From Flavobacterium sufflavum (GTDB taxonomy: Bacteria; Bacteroidota; Bacteroidia; Flavobacteriales; Flavobacteriaceae): 64,000 bases of DNA. The notes under the pieces were generated by a model, which was given only the letters and a program-made list of their open reading frames with translations, made no database searches and had not been told where the DNA came from. Within the stretch, counting starts at the first letter, position 1; each line of letters opens with the position of its first letter. This document shows positions 42,706 through 50,697 of this stretch, piece after piece. The stretch is from positions 124,001-188,000 of the forward strand of contig NZ_SACJ01000006.1 of the NCBI RefSeq assembly GCF_004016525.1. Reading direction: 5' to 3'. The position numbers were made by a program, and so were the translations under genes.

Positions 42706-43371
42706 TTAGCGTTTATCAAGGATCGTTTTATCAAATGCAATAAGATTAATCATTTCACGTAATCGTGAACGTACTCTATTCCCATAAACATTCTCAATTT
42801 CAGAAGCCGAAAGGTTTGTGGTTATATGTGTTTGGATTTTTTTAGCGGTAAAAATATCATACCGGCTTAATAGAATTTCTGCCATTACGTTACATTCGTT
42901 TCCGTAATATTTTAGATTGTTTTCAGTTCCTAAATCGTCGAAACATATAGTTTTTGGTTCTGATTCATATAGTTTTCCCTTACTGTATTTGTGAATGATT
43001 TGGTAGCCGTCCTGGATAAATTCAAAACTAATATCCCGACACGGTTTAACAGAGAATTTATGCTCTGTTGCCGTTAAGTGTTTCATTAAATTCATTAATG
43101 AGGTTTTACCACAGCCGACGGGACCGGAAAGTAAAATTCCTTTGTTGAGGTTGATGTTGTATTGAAAACAAGTTGCTTCATCTTTTAGAAAATAAGCAAT
43201 AAGTTTATAAATTATGGGATAATCACTTTCAAGGATTTTGAAATGATTTCCGTATAATTCAACTCCTTTTTTCTCTAACCAAACGATTATTTCAGTGTAG
43301 CTATAATGGCTCTGAATAGTCTTTGTCTGTTCCTGTGTTGAGGTGTTTTGCTCTGTTGGATTGTGGTTCAT
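42706..43371 (-). CDS. DnaC-like AAA+ ATPase (helicase loader type)
   Basis: A 221-residue protein with the Walker A motif GPVGCGKTS near residue 75, Walker B-type TICFDDLGTE near 128 and an arginine-rich RVRSRLREM at the C-terminal end. It resembles IstB/DnaC helicase loaders. It starts within the upstream winged-helix gene (71-base overlap), an arrangement typical of replication modules in Bacteroidota elements, so it probably loads the replicative helicase on the element's origin. Confidence 0.78.
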   Translation of the reverse strand: MNHNPTEQNTSTQEQTKTIQSHYSYTEIIVWLEKKGVELYGNHFKILESDYPIIYKLIAYFLKDEATCFQYNINLNKGILLSGPVGCGKTSLMNLMKHLTATEHKFSVKPCRDISFEFIQDGYQIIHKYSKGKLYESEPKTICFDDLGTENNLKYYGNECNVMAEILLSRYDIFTAKKIQTHITTNLSASEIENVYGNRVRSRLREMINLIAFDKTILDKR

Positions 43372-44212
43372 TTGAAATGAATTTAGGTGCGTTTAATATC
43401 CAATTTTGTGCTGCTGCTTGCCAATTGACCATCGGGGTTTTTCCACCAACTAACCAACCATTGCTGGAGAAGTAATTGAAAAACTTAATTGCTTCGAGTT
43501 CCGGGAAATTCTGATTGAGAAAATAAGCTTTGACATTTTCAATTGTAGGCTTCTCGTCCTTCGCCTCTCGACTTCGCTCGAGATGACGCGCTCTGGATGA
43601 CACGCTCGAAGTGACAAGAAACTCTTTTTCTTTTTTAGCGGAACTTTTTTCTTTTTCTTCAACGGTCTCGTTTTTTAAAAAACGTTCATCATTTTCATTT
43701 TTTTTTGCTTGCTCGTCCAAGTTTACAATCTTTAAATCGTTTGAAATGTTTGGTATGTTTGTATTGTTTATATAAGATACCAGAGCTTGTTCATTACTAG
43801 TCTTATCACTTGTACCGCTACCAGTATAAAGCTTGTTTAATACTTGTTCATTGACCAGTTCAAAAACGGGTTCATTTTTTGGTGTTGTTGTTTTTTCATT
43901 TTTAGGAACCGGTTTTAAATCATCTGAAAAATTAAATAGGTAAACATGACTTCCTTTAAACGGATTGTATGATGGTTCGTAGTTGATATAACCTAAAGAA
44001 TGTAAGTTTTTAAGACATTTGTGATAGGTAGCTTTGGAGCTGATTTTACTTATCCGCATAACCTCATCACGTGATATACTTATTGGATTTTTAAACCGAT
44101 TGCAATTCCAGAACTGGAATAAGGACATATACAAACTAACGTGTGTTGGATTGAGAGCTTTGTCAGTTGCCACTTTCTCGAAGAAACCAGTGAGATGCTT
44201 TATGTAGTTCAT
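43301..44212 (-). CDS. Winged-helix replication/regulatory protein with an embedded REP-like repeat
   Basis: A 303-residue protein. Residues 1-90 form a winged helix (ISISRDEVMRISKISSKATYHKCLKNLHSLGYI), of the phage replisome-organiser type. A long charged linker follows, and the C-terminal NWLVGG...NWQAAAQNWILNAPKF resembles the ends of element replication proteins. About residues 200-217 (43564-43614) come from a REP-like repeat inserted in frame. It overlaps the ATPase gene by 71 bases; together they look like an element replication unit. Confidence 0.68.
   Translation of the reverse strand: MNYIKHLTGFFEKVATDKALNPTHVSLYMSLFQFWNCNRFKNPISISRDEVMRISKISSKATYHKCLKNLHSLGYINYEPSYNPFKGSHVYLFNFSDDLKPVPKNEKTTTPKNEPVFELVNEQVLNKLYTGSGTSDKTSNEQALVSYINNTNIPNISNDLKIVNLDEQAKKNENDERFLKNETVEEKEKSSAKKEKEFLVTSSVSSRARHLERSREAKDEKPTIENVKAYFLNQNFPELEAIKFFNYFSSNGWLVGGKTPMVNWQAAAQNWILNAPKFISNEPQSNRAKHLNTGTDKDYSEPL
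43564..43614 (-). repeat. REP-like palindromic repeat inside a gene
   Basis: TCTCGACTTCGCTCGAGA (43566-43583) forms a short hairpin, followed by ATGACGCGCTCTGGATGACA and CGCTCGAAGTGACAAG. This is the well-known 'CTCGAGCGAAGTCGAG' type of extragenic repeat of Bacteroidota, here within an open reading frame and keeping it in phase. Confidence 0.7.
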
Positions 44213-44358
44213 AGTTTTTATTTTGTACGTTTCACTTGCAAAGTATTAGCACACGGATGACGCTGATTAAACCTATTAACACAGATTTTAAATTAGTTGA
44301 CAGCACTGATTGTCTTTCTCTTACTATCAAATGCACGAGAAAACAATGATTGTTTAAT

Positions 44359-44664
44359 TTATCTCACTAACCATTTTGGATTGAACAGAGTAACAGTTGC
44401 ATCTACTTTATTTTCTTCTAACACCTTTAATAAATCGCTGTAAGCATAATAAATAATCCCGCCAACTTTGGTATAGGATAATGTTCCATTAATACGGAGA
44501 TTTTGTAAAGTACCAGGAGAAATATTTAATAGTTTGCGAACCTCATTAGATTTGAGCCATTGTTTGGGTTGTTCAGGTTTTGACTGAAGAATTTCTTTTA
44601 AATCGTTTAACAATAAATTTCTAAACTCGTTTAAGTCTTCTCGGGTAATAACTTCAATTGCCAT
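44359..44664 (-). CDS. Excisionase-like helix-turn-helix protein
   Basis: A 101-residue protein with an N-terminal helical part and a MerR/excisionase-type HTH, KQWLKSNEVRKLLNISPGTLQNLRINGTLSYTKVGGIIYYAYSDLL. Proteins of this length and layout are common in Bacteroidota conjugative transposons, where they act in excision or regulation. A perfect 20-bp palindrome lies 62 bases upstream of its start, and may be its operator. It leads the replication genes on the same strand. Confidence 0.75.
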   Translation of the reverse strand: MAIEVITREDLNEFRNLLLNDLKEILQSKPEQPKQWLKSNEVRKLLNISPGTLQNLRINGTLSYTKVGGIIYYAYSDLLKVLEENKVDATVTLFNPKWLVR

Positions 44665-44725
44665 AATGTTGTGATTTTAATTATTATTGACAAAGAGAAA
44701 TAATTAAGTTGAACCAAAACAGTTG

Positions 44726-44745
44726 TGGGGGTTGTACAACCCCCA
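44726..44745. promoter_or_regulatory. Perfect 20-bp palindrome
   Basis: TGGGGGTTGTACAACCCCCA reads the same on both strands. It is 62 bases upstream of the excisionase-like gene and is the strongest operator candidate for it. Confidence 0.6.
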
Positions 44746-44897
44746 GCAAATAGCAGTAAAAACAAAGCAATTAGACAAAAAAAGTTTTTTAAAACAAGCC
44801 AGATTAATTGTATTTATCTTGTTTTATGATTAGATTTGCTTTGTAAATAAATACAGAGGATTTGTCCTCTTACAACATATTAGCGAAAGTTATTTCG

Positions 44898-45011
44898 AGC
44901 CACAGAAAACCGCCAAAAATTCTAAACAAGCTCTACAAATAAACTGTCGCCTACGCAATGCGTGGGCTCGGTTTATCGGAGCTGTGGGTGCTTGGCGGTA
45001 CCTCTGTGGCT
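44898..45011. other. Large nested hairpin, candidate origin or structured RNA
   Basis: Five paired segments nest in perfect order: AGCCACAGA/TCTGTGGCT (44898-44906 and 45003-45011), ACCGCCAA/TTGGCGGT (44909-44916 and 44992-44999), AGCTC/GAGCT (44929-44933 and 44979-44983), ATAAAC/GTTTAT (44939-44944 and 44971-44976) and CCTACGC/GCGTGGG with one wobble (44950-44956 and 44960-44966). The spacers differ in length, so each stem is a separate helix of one long imperfect rod. Confidence 0.7.
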
Positions 45012-45087
45012 GGTGATCGATGTCCCACGCAGTTTGTTTATAGCAACTCCAGTTGGGACGTGATTTTAAATTTTATACTTTAAAATT

Positions 45088-45258
45088 ATGAATGCAACAC
45101 AGGAGATTATATCGCCAGAACTTCAAGAATTTATGAACGCGAAAAAAATCCCAAGTGTGGCCGCTTTATTAGTTTTTGATAATGAGCACTTACTTGGGAT
45201 GGAAGGTTTTGGATGGAGACTTCTTAAAGAAGTACTACAACTTCGTAAAATTCAATAA
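45088..45258 (+). CDS. Small hypothetical protein of an accessory element
   Basis: A 56-residue product (MNATQEIISPELQEFMNAKK...WRLLKEVLQLRKIQ) with mixed charge and no motif I recognise. It begins 29 bases after the TGTCCCA repeat. Its last 24 bases overlap the end of the opposing 493-residue gene. Its start and composition look genuine, but it could be a chance frame. Confidence 0.45.
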   Translation: MNATQEIISPELQEFMNAKKIPSVAALLVFDNEHLLGMEGFGWRLLKEVLQLRKIQ

Positions 45259-46716
45259 TTCGATTATTTTTTCTCTTACGGCATTCTTTGTAGTGGTTTC
45301 GACATTATAAAATTTTGAATTCAAACTATCAGCCGAAATTGAATTGGTCATTTTGGTCTTAAAATGATTCGAAATGAATTTGAAAACTGCTCTTTGTGTT
45401 GGTGGTTGGATGATTCCCGATTGAATTAATAACCCAAAGAAATAACTGAGTTGAGGTACTGATAATCCGGTTAGTATTTTATCGTTTACTTCCTGATTTT
45501 CTGGTTTGGCTAGTTGATAGGACTCTAGTATTCTCTTTTGATTTAAATAATGAATTTCTTCTTCAATCCAAGCTACAATTTGTTCTTTGGTTGAGGGAAG
45601 ATTTTGTACTAATTTGCTTTGAATTTGTAGCTGTTTTTGATTAGTGGATTTGAGGTATTTGTATAGTAATTTTATTTGTTCGATTTCTGATGATTGTATC
45701 TCTAATTCTTTGATAATTGTATCTGTATAATAATCGAAGAAATCAAAAGAATTGAAATTTAAAAGGAGTAAATGTGTGATTAAAAAGGTTAAATTTTCTT
45801 TGTTTTTGACTAAGTGTAAAAGTTTAGTTATGAATTCTATAGCATAATTTAACTCATCATAGGTAACCGTATGATATAGTTGTGTTTCTATGATTTTAGA
45901 AAGACTATCAATTATGAGCTTCACTACTTTTGTGTCGTGTTGTGACTGATTGTAATAGGAACATATCTGCTTATATTGCTGCTCTATTTTCTTTCTGGTA
46001 TCCAAAATGATTTTGTTCGATGCTTTCTCTTTTTTGTCAAGATATGGATAGTGGTCTGTTTCTAAGTAATAGATTAATTTTTCGAGATATTGATAAGTAA
46101 GTTTAAGTCCTTTTATTTCACAGCAATTATTGCAATGTTCATATAATTCATCAAATGTATTGGGATTAATCTCAGTAAGTAATTTGTCCAATAAACGTTG
46201 TATGTTAGAATGCTTTTTTTGTATGAACGTTTGGATTTCTTCCTTTGATGATAAGGAAGCAACGACTTCTTTAATTCTTTTTTTGATTGTTTCTAATTCT
46301 TTTTTTAACACCGAGTTACAATAGTATAAAAAAAGATCTTGGTCGGAATGGCTTTCTAGTTTGCAATTAACTAAACAATATAATTTTGCACTTTTTTTAT
46401 CCAAAAAACAGTTATATGTGTTTTTATTAATTTGTAGTTGTTTCTCAATATTAGGAATCCATTTTAGTATTTCTTCAGGAAGTTTTGTTCGAGATTTCTT
46501 TAGAATGGGGGCAAGAGGATCTAAGTTGTTTATTCCTTTCGAAATACGAATTGGTTGTTTTGTGCTTGAATTTGAAAATTCTACTTCATAAATTATATGA
46601 CTTTGTGGTATTTCAGTATATAAAAGTGTTATCATATATTCAGAGGTGATATTTTCTGAATTTTGTATTTCACTTATTAGAATGTCAAATTTTTCAAGTA
46701 GGTATTTGTTGTTCAT
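45235..46716 (-). CDS. Large helical protein of unknown function (accessory element)
   Basis: A 493-residue protein that is almost all helical and low in glycine, with long Lys/Glu/Leu stretches. The C-terminal 80 residues (LSVPQLSYFFGLLIQSGII...ISADSLNSKFYNVETTTKNAVREKIIELLNF) match a module seen at the end of RteC-like and other Bacteroidota mobile-element regulators. The start is the ATG at 46716. A regulatory role in the element is possible but not shown. Confidence 0.6.
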   Translation of the reverse strand: MNNKYLLEKFDILISEIQNSENITSEYMITLLYTEIPQSHIIYEVEFSNSSTKQPIRISKGINNLDPLAPILKKSRTKLPEEILKWIPNIEKQLQINKNTYNCFLDKKSAKLYCLVNCKLESHSDQDLFLYYCNSVLKKELETIKKRIKEVVASLSSKEEIQTFIQKKHSNIQRLLDKLLTEINPNTFDELYEHCNNCCEIKGLKLTYQYLEKLIYYLETDHYPYLDKKEKASNKIILDTRKKIEQQYKQICSYYNQSQHDTKVVKLIIDSLSKIIETQLYHTVTYDELNYAIEFITKLLHLVKNKENLTFLITHLLLLNFNSFDFFDYYTDTIIKELEIQSSEIEQIKLLYKYLKSTNQKQLQIQSKLVQNLPSTKEQIVAWIEEEIHYLNQKRILESYQLAKPENQEVNDKILTGLSVPQLSYFFGLLIQSGIIQPPTQRAVFKFISNHFKTKMTNSISADSLNSKFYNVETTTKNAVREKIIELLNFTKL

Positions 46717-47057
46717 GTATTGTAAAACTATTGAATGTAATTTTTTTATGCTATTTATTGACTATACAATTGAATAGTTTAAAAAAGGTATTCTTTCCAG
46801 TTTAGAAATTATGTATTTGAACTGGATTTTGAAGTCCTGATATAACAATCAATTGTAATTATGATTATTTTACATTTTGGACAACTGTGGTTTTACAATA
46901 CGAGAAATATCAGTAGTGTTAATTACTGATATTTCGCTATAAAAATGACAAACCCGTGGTATTTAGTTGGACATTTCTGTATTTTTAAAATTTCTTTAAT
47001 GAAAGGCTAATTGTGAGTGTTTTTGCTTTATGTGTTGTATTAGGTTGCTCATACTTT
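46717..47057. other. Gene-free stretch with a hairpin
   Basis: About 340 AT-rich bases. The only marked feature is the hairpin at 46904-46935 (GAAATATCAGTA and TACTGATATTTC, a 12-bp stem with an 8-nt loop), possibly a terminator. No gene seen. Confidence 0.5.
46904..46935. terminator. Hairpin, possible terminator
   Basis: A perfect 12-bp stem with an 8-nt loop. It has no clear T run, so it may be an operator or mRNA-stability hairpin instead. It lies in the gap between the DinB gene and the 493-residue gene. Confidence 0.4.
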
Positions 47058-47582
47058 TTATGCTTTTAAAATTTTTAAGTAATGAATCCATGGCCCCACT
47101 TCATTTTTATATTGTTTTGCCATAACACGTGATATTTGTGCAAGATGATCCAGGTCGTGTACAACCCAAGTAGAAAGTAATTGAGATAAATTAACTATTC
47201 CAAGCTCCGGATGGATTGCTTCTTTTAATAATTGTTCTTCTGAAAAATTTAAATCCCTTAGTTTTTCAATACTTATGGAACGTACTTTAATAAATTCATT
47301 TAATAAATCTGTAAGTGTTTTATTTTTACTCTTTTTAATTTGACTAACTCCATCATAAGGTTCAAATTGTACTACAATGGATTTTGTAAGTATTATTTCA
47401 GTTCGAGGTATCCAGTTGTCTTTTTCGCAGTGTATAAGATGTTCAATAATATTAAATACTGACCAACTTTGACCTCCTTCATTATTTAATATCCAATCTT
47501 CAGAAACATTGTTTAAAAGAGAATATAGTGAAGCTGGAGTCCTTTCTAGTATTTCGATTGATTTGTTAAGGTTGAAATTCAT
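47058..47582 (-). CDS. DinB family protein
   Basis: A 174-residue four-helix-bundle protein. Metal ligands of the DinB fold are visible as a His in HLIHCEKDN near residue 48 and HDLDHLAQI near residue 137. Members include thiol transferases and other metal-dependent enzymes; a specific role is not readable. It is the first of three DinB-fold genes within 3 kb, all on the minus strand. Confidence 0.8.
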   Translation of the reverse strand: MNFNLNKSIEILERTPASLYSLLNNVSEDWILNNEGGQSWSVFNIIEHLIHCEKDNWIPRTEIILTKSIVVQFEPYDGVSQIKKSKNKTLTDLLNEFIKVRSISIEKLRDLNFSEEQLLKEAIHPELGIVNLSQLLSTWVVHDLDHLAQISRVMAKQYKNEVGPWIHYLKILKA

Positions 47583-47648
47583 GATTTGATTTTTTATAAA
47601 ATCTCCAATAAAAAGCGTGGTTTGGATTCTATTTTGAAACTATTTGTT

Positions 47649-48134
47649 TTACCATGGTTGAGAAGATGGAATTTCATTGGATTTCCAGTCTGTCAAAATT
47701 TTAATTGCTTTTCTATCTTCTTTTTTGAACATTGGAATTTTTCTTTTTTCAGGTTGAAGTTTTATTTCGTCAAAAATAAAATTATCATTAAAGCCTATTT
47801 TAGAAGCCATTTCATTTGAGTTTGCAAAATATATTACGTTTAATTTAGCCCAGTAAATAGCTCCAAGACACATTGGGCAAGGTTCCAATGTAGTATAGAT
47901 GGCACAATCTGTTAATGCTAAGTCACCTAGGTTTTTACAAGCATTTTCAATTGCTACCATTTCTCCATGAGCGGTAGGATTATTTCTTGAAAAAATTTCA
48001 TTATGTCCTTCACCGATTATTTTGTTATCTTTTACAATTACACAACCTATTGGAAGGCCCTTACCTGTTTTATAAGCTATTTGAGAAAGTTCAATTGCTC
48101 TTTGCATGAATATTTCATTGTATTCGTTTTTCAT
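47649..48134 (-). CDS. Nucleoside/guanine deaminase family protein
   Basis: A 161-residue zinc hydrolase of the cytidine-deaminase fold. The zinc ligands are in HGEMVA (His-Ala/Gly-Glu type) and PCPMC. Length and ends match guanine deaminases of the GuaD (Bacillus) type, including ERKIPMF near the end. It lies between a DinB gene and a PEP-mutase-family gene and probably shares a transcript. Confidence 0.85.
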   Translation of the reverse strand: MKNEYNEIFMQRAIELSQIAYKTGKGLPIGCVIVKDNKIIGEGHNEIFSRNNPTAHGEMVAIENACKNLGDLALTDCAIYTTLEPCPMCLGAIYWAKLNVIYFANSNEMASKIGFNDNFIFDEIKLQPEKRKIPMFKKEDRKAIKILTDWKSNEIPSSQPW

Positions 48135-48142
48135 TGTTTTTA

Positions 48143-48970
48143 TTATGAGTTATTACTATTTGAAATAAATAGATTGTAAATTTCATTAGCGTTAATTGAT
48201 TTGTCTGCATAATCAAATTCTCCATATTGATTAATGTGCTTTACAGTTTCAATGAAAGTTGTCATGGCATTTCTGTATAGTGATGCTCCTAGACTAATTC
48301 TTTTTACTCCAATATTTGACAAATCATCAAAGTTTAGATTACTTTCTTTTATTCCCATTAATACATTTAACGGTCTGTCTATTTCATGGAGGATTGATTG
48401 AATGTCTTCTAGAGTTTTAATCCCAGGTGCAAAGAGTACATCGGCACCAGCATCTTGGTAGGCTTGTAGCCGTTTTATGGTGTCTTTTATGTCTGGGTTA
48501 CCAATAAAATAATTATCCGCACGAGCGGTAAGAATAAAAGGAAAATCTAATTTTCGAGATGCTTCTACTGCAGCACTAACTCTTTCAGTCGCGAATTCTA
48601 ATGGATAGGCAAGTTTAGAATTGACATCTTCTATTGAGGCTCCCACGATTCCAGTTTTGGCAGCTTTCTTAATCGTTTCGAATATTTTTTCTGGAGTATC
48701 ATAAAAGCCATTGCCTAAATCAGCACTAACAGGTAAATCTGTTGCAGATGCAATTTCTTCTAAATGAACCAGAACGTTATCAATTGGTAATTTGTTATCA
48801 GCTACTCCTTGCGAAAATGAATATGCAGCACTTGAAGTTGCCAATGCTTTAAAACCAAAATATGATAAAATTTTAGTTGAAGCAATATCCCAAGGGTTTG
48901 GTATTATAAAAGTAGATTTGTCATCGTGCAGTTTTTTAAATAGTACTGCTTTTTCGTATTGGCTTTTCAT
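48143..48970 (-). CDS. Isocitrate lyase / PEP mutase family protein
   Basis: A 275-residue TIM-barrel protein. The PNPWDIASTKIL opening, the ADLGNGFYDTPE and SIEDVNSK segments (acid ligands for magnesium) and ILTARADNYF match the ICL/PEPM superfamily, closest to 2-methylisocitrate-lyase- or carboxyvinyl-phosphonate-mutase-like enzymes. It lacks the KKCGH catalytic loop of true isocitrate lyases. The substrate is unknown; it may act on a small carboxylate. The gene is 9 bases upstream of the deaminase. Confidence 0.8.
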   Translation of the reverse strand: MKSQYEKAVLFKKLHDDKSTFIIPNPWDIASTKILSYFGFKALATSSAAYSFSQGVADNKLPIDNVLVHLEEIASATDLPVSADLGNGFYDTPEKIFETIKKAAKTGIVGASIEDVNSKLAYPLEFATERVSAAVEASRKLDFPFILTARADNYFIGNPDIKDTIKRLQAYQDAGADVLFAPGIKTLEDIQSILHEIDRPLNVLMGIKESNLNFDDLSNIGVKRISLGASLYRNAMTTFIETVKHINQYGEFDYADKSINANEIYNLFISNSNNS

Positions 48971-49046
48971 AGTTAATTAGTTAAAAAAAATATGGTTTAA
49001 ATATGATTAAACGAAATCATTTTCTTTTTCTCCAGAAATTAAATTT

Positions 49047-49565
49047 TTAATACAATTCATAGGTGTATTTTTTAATCATCTTCTCGTGATGTTGTGCATG
49101 ATAAATTGTAAAGAACAAAACTTCTCTAACTGTAATTTCACCCAGAGCAGGATGCGGACAATTGTACAGATCCAAATCGGTTTCCTCCCAATTTTGCATG
49201 TTTAAAATCAAAGTAGAGAGTATTGATTTTCCTTGTTTGATTAACTCAGAAATATTCAAACTTGAATCAGGAAGAAATGGAGCAGTTGATTTTACTCCAT
49301 TTTTCAAAGCCATTTCATAAACTTTAATTAATGATTTGAAGGTTATTGAATTTCTATTTGATAATCCAAAATTGAGTTTTATAGTGTCTTTTGGCATTTC
49401 CAAAAAGCTGTTTAACCGGAATAAAACTTTATTAAGATGATCAGTATTTTGTTCTACAGACCATTTATCATCAGCTGTAATGGTGACATTAGATAATTTA
49501 TTAGCTGTTTCCCAAAATGATAAATGCACAGTATTTAAATGGTTAATAATCTCCTCTTTATTCAT
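49047..49565 (-). CDS. DinB superfamily protein (second)
   Basis: About 172 residues beginning MNKEEIINHLNTVHLSFW. DinB-type metal ligands: His in QNTDHLNKVL and the pair in YHAQHHEKMI near the C-terminus. It resembles the DinB_2 subgroup with YfiT-like bacillithiol transferases. Its ATG overlaps the upstream stop by 8 bases, so the two DinB genes are coupled. The frame can be extended to 49637 but the added part is not conserved-looking. Confidence 0.75.
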   Translation of the reverse strand: MNKEEIINHLNTVHLSFWETANKLSNVTITADDKWSVEQNTDHLNKVLFRLNSFLEMPKDTIKLNFGLSNRNSITFKSLIKVYEMALKNGVKSTAPFLPDSSLNISELIKQGKSILSTLILNMQNWEETDLDLYNCPHPALGEITVREVLFFTIYHAQHHEKMIKKYTYELY

Positions 49566-50136
49566 CTTTAGGTTTATTTTTAAGGAACTCTTCGGTAAAG
49601 TGTTCGTTGTGTTTGGGTTTAGAAAATTTTTCTGCATTATAATTAGTTGAATTGCCTTTTGGAATAGAAAGGGAAGTCCATTTTTCGTTACAAATCATTT
49701 TACCAATAAATACTATTTGTCCAACGTGATAAGGATAATGTGCCAGTTGTCTATTGATAGCTTCTGTAACCGAATGTCCTTGGTTACGTATGTAAATTGT
49801 TTTTGATAAATCTTTTTCTTTCAAAGCATTTAATGCTTTGAAAAGGCAATCCCAACCCTCATTCCATTTTTGAATAAGTTCTTCTTTAGTTTTAATATCA
49901 TTCTCAAATTCAGCATCACGCTGTCTCCATTCTTTCTCTCCATCAGAATTCAAGAAATCTGTCCAACGGGATAGCATATTTCCGCTCAAGTGTTTTATAA
50001 TAATGGCAATATTGTTACTTTCGTCATTAAATTTCCAAAACAATTTCTCATCTGGAATTTGTGCAAAGGTTTTATCACCTAAGATTTTATAGTACTCAAA
50101 TTGCTTTTTGGCACTTTCTAAATAATTAATATCCAT
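49558..50136 (-). CDS. DUF1572 (DinB-like) family protein
   Basis: A 192-residue protein beginning MDINYLESAKKQFEYYKILGDKTFAQI with the DUF1572 features IIIKHLSGNMLSRWTDF, the LTSDGEKEWR-type turn and RQLAHYPYHVGQIVFIGK. The family is DinB-fold and metal-binding, with unknown substrate. It is the third of three DinB-fold proteins in the cluster and is coupled to the second. Confidence 0.8.
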   Translation of the reverse strand: MDINYLESAKKQFEYYKILGDKTFAQIPDEKLFWKFNDESNNIAIIIKHLSGNMLSRWTDFLNSDGEKEWRQRDAEFENDIKTKEELIQKWNEGWDCLFKALNALKEKDLSKTIYIRNQGHSVTEAINRQLAHYPYHVGQIVFIGKMICNEKWTSLSIPKGNSTNYNAEKFSKPKHNEHFTEEFLKNKPKDE

Positions 50137-50166
50137 ATTGTTATTTTTTTAGGTTGATGCTATTTA

Positions 50167-50448
50167 TTATAAGATTCCAGATTCCAATTCATCTAAATAG
50201 ATAAATTCAGGTGATTCTACTCCTGCTTCTTTTCTAATTTCGATTAGTTTGGGAGATTCAAAGAATTGTTTTGCTTTTTCAAGCGAAGACCAAATCGAGA
50301 AATGTACAATCTTGTTTTGTTCATTTTCGTATTTAAGTACCTGATAGGATATTTCACCAGCTTCTTTTCGAATTTGACTAGCGCTATCAAATATTTTTTT
50401 CCAAGTGATGTAATTTTCAACTTCGTGGATTATTAAGACGTATTTCAT
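50167..50448 (-). CDS. Antibiotic biosynthesis monooxygenase (ABM) domain protein
   Basis: A 93-residue ferredoxin-fold protein: MKYVLIIHEVENYITWKKIFD, KIVHFSIWSSLEKAKQFF and PEFIYLDEL. ABM-domain proteins bind and often oxidise small aromatics, or serve as heme-independent partners. It heads the DinB operon, 31 bases upstream of the DUF1572 gene, and faces the divergent GlxA-type regulator 250 bases away. Confidence 0.8.
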   Translation of the reverse strand: MKYVLIIHEVENYITWKKIFDSASQIRKEAGEISYQVLKYENEQNKIVHFSIWSSLEKAKQFFESPKLIEIRKEAGVESPEFIYLDELESGIL

Positions 50449-50697
50449 TTTTCAAGTATTAAAAGTTGGTTATTTTAAAATTGAAATAACAACAAAATAT
50501 ATGATAAGTACTACTCTTGTGTAAATGTCAATTTGTGATAATTTGTATTTGTTTGTTTTATTATATCAAATTTAGAATATAAGATTTGATTAGAAATGTG
50601 TATTTATGATAATATAAAGGTGTTTTGCGACAATGTTTTTTATTAACTTTACAATTGCAAGAACAATATATTTTATAAACAATTTAAAGTTAATTGT

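Larger units (their letters stand above)
44665..45087. other. Gene-free stretch with palindrome and nested hairpin
   Basis: Between the divergent HTH gene and the 56-residue gene lie a perfect 20-bp palindrome (44726-44745), a 114-nt nested hairpin (44898-45011) and a TGTCCCA...TGGGACG repeat (45020-45060). I see no gene in it. It looks like a control or origin region of an element. Confidence 0.6.

Noticed and set aside
43450-43662. A separate 70-residue protein in another frame
   Set aside because: It is the reading of the REP-like repeat region in a different frame of the winged-helix gene and has no start context of its own.
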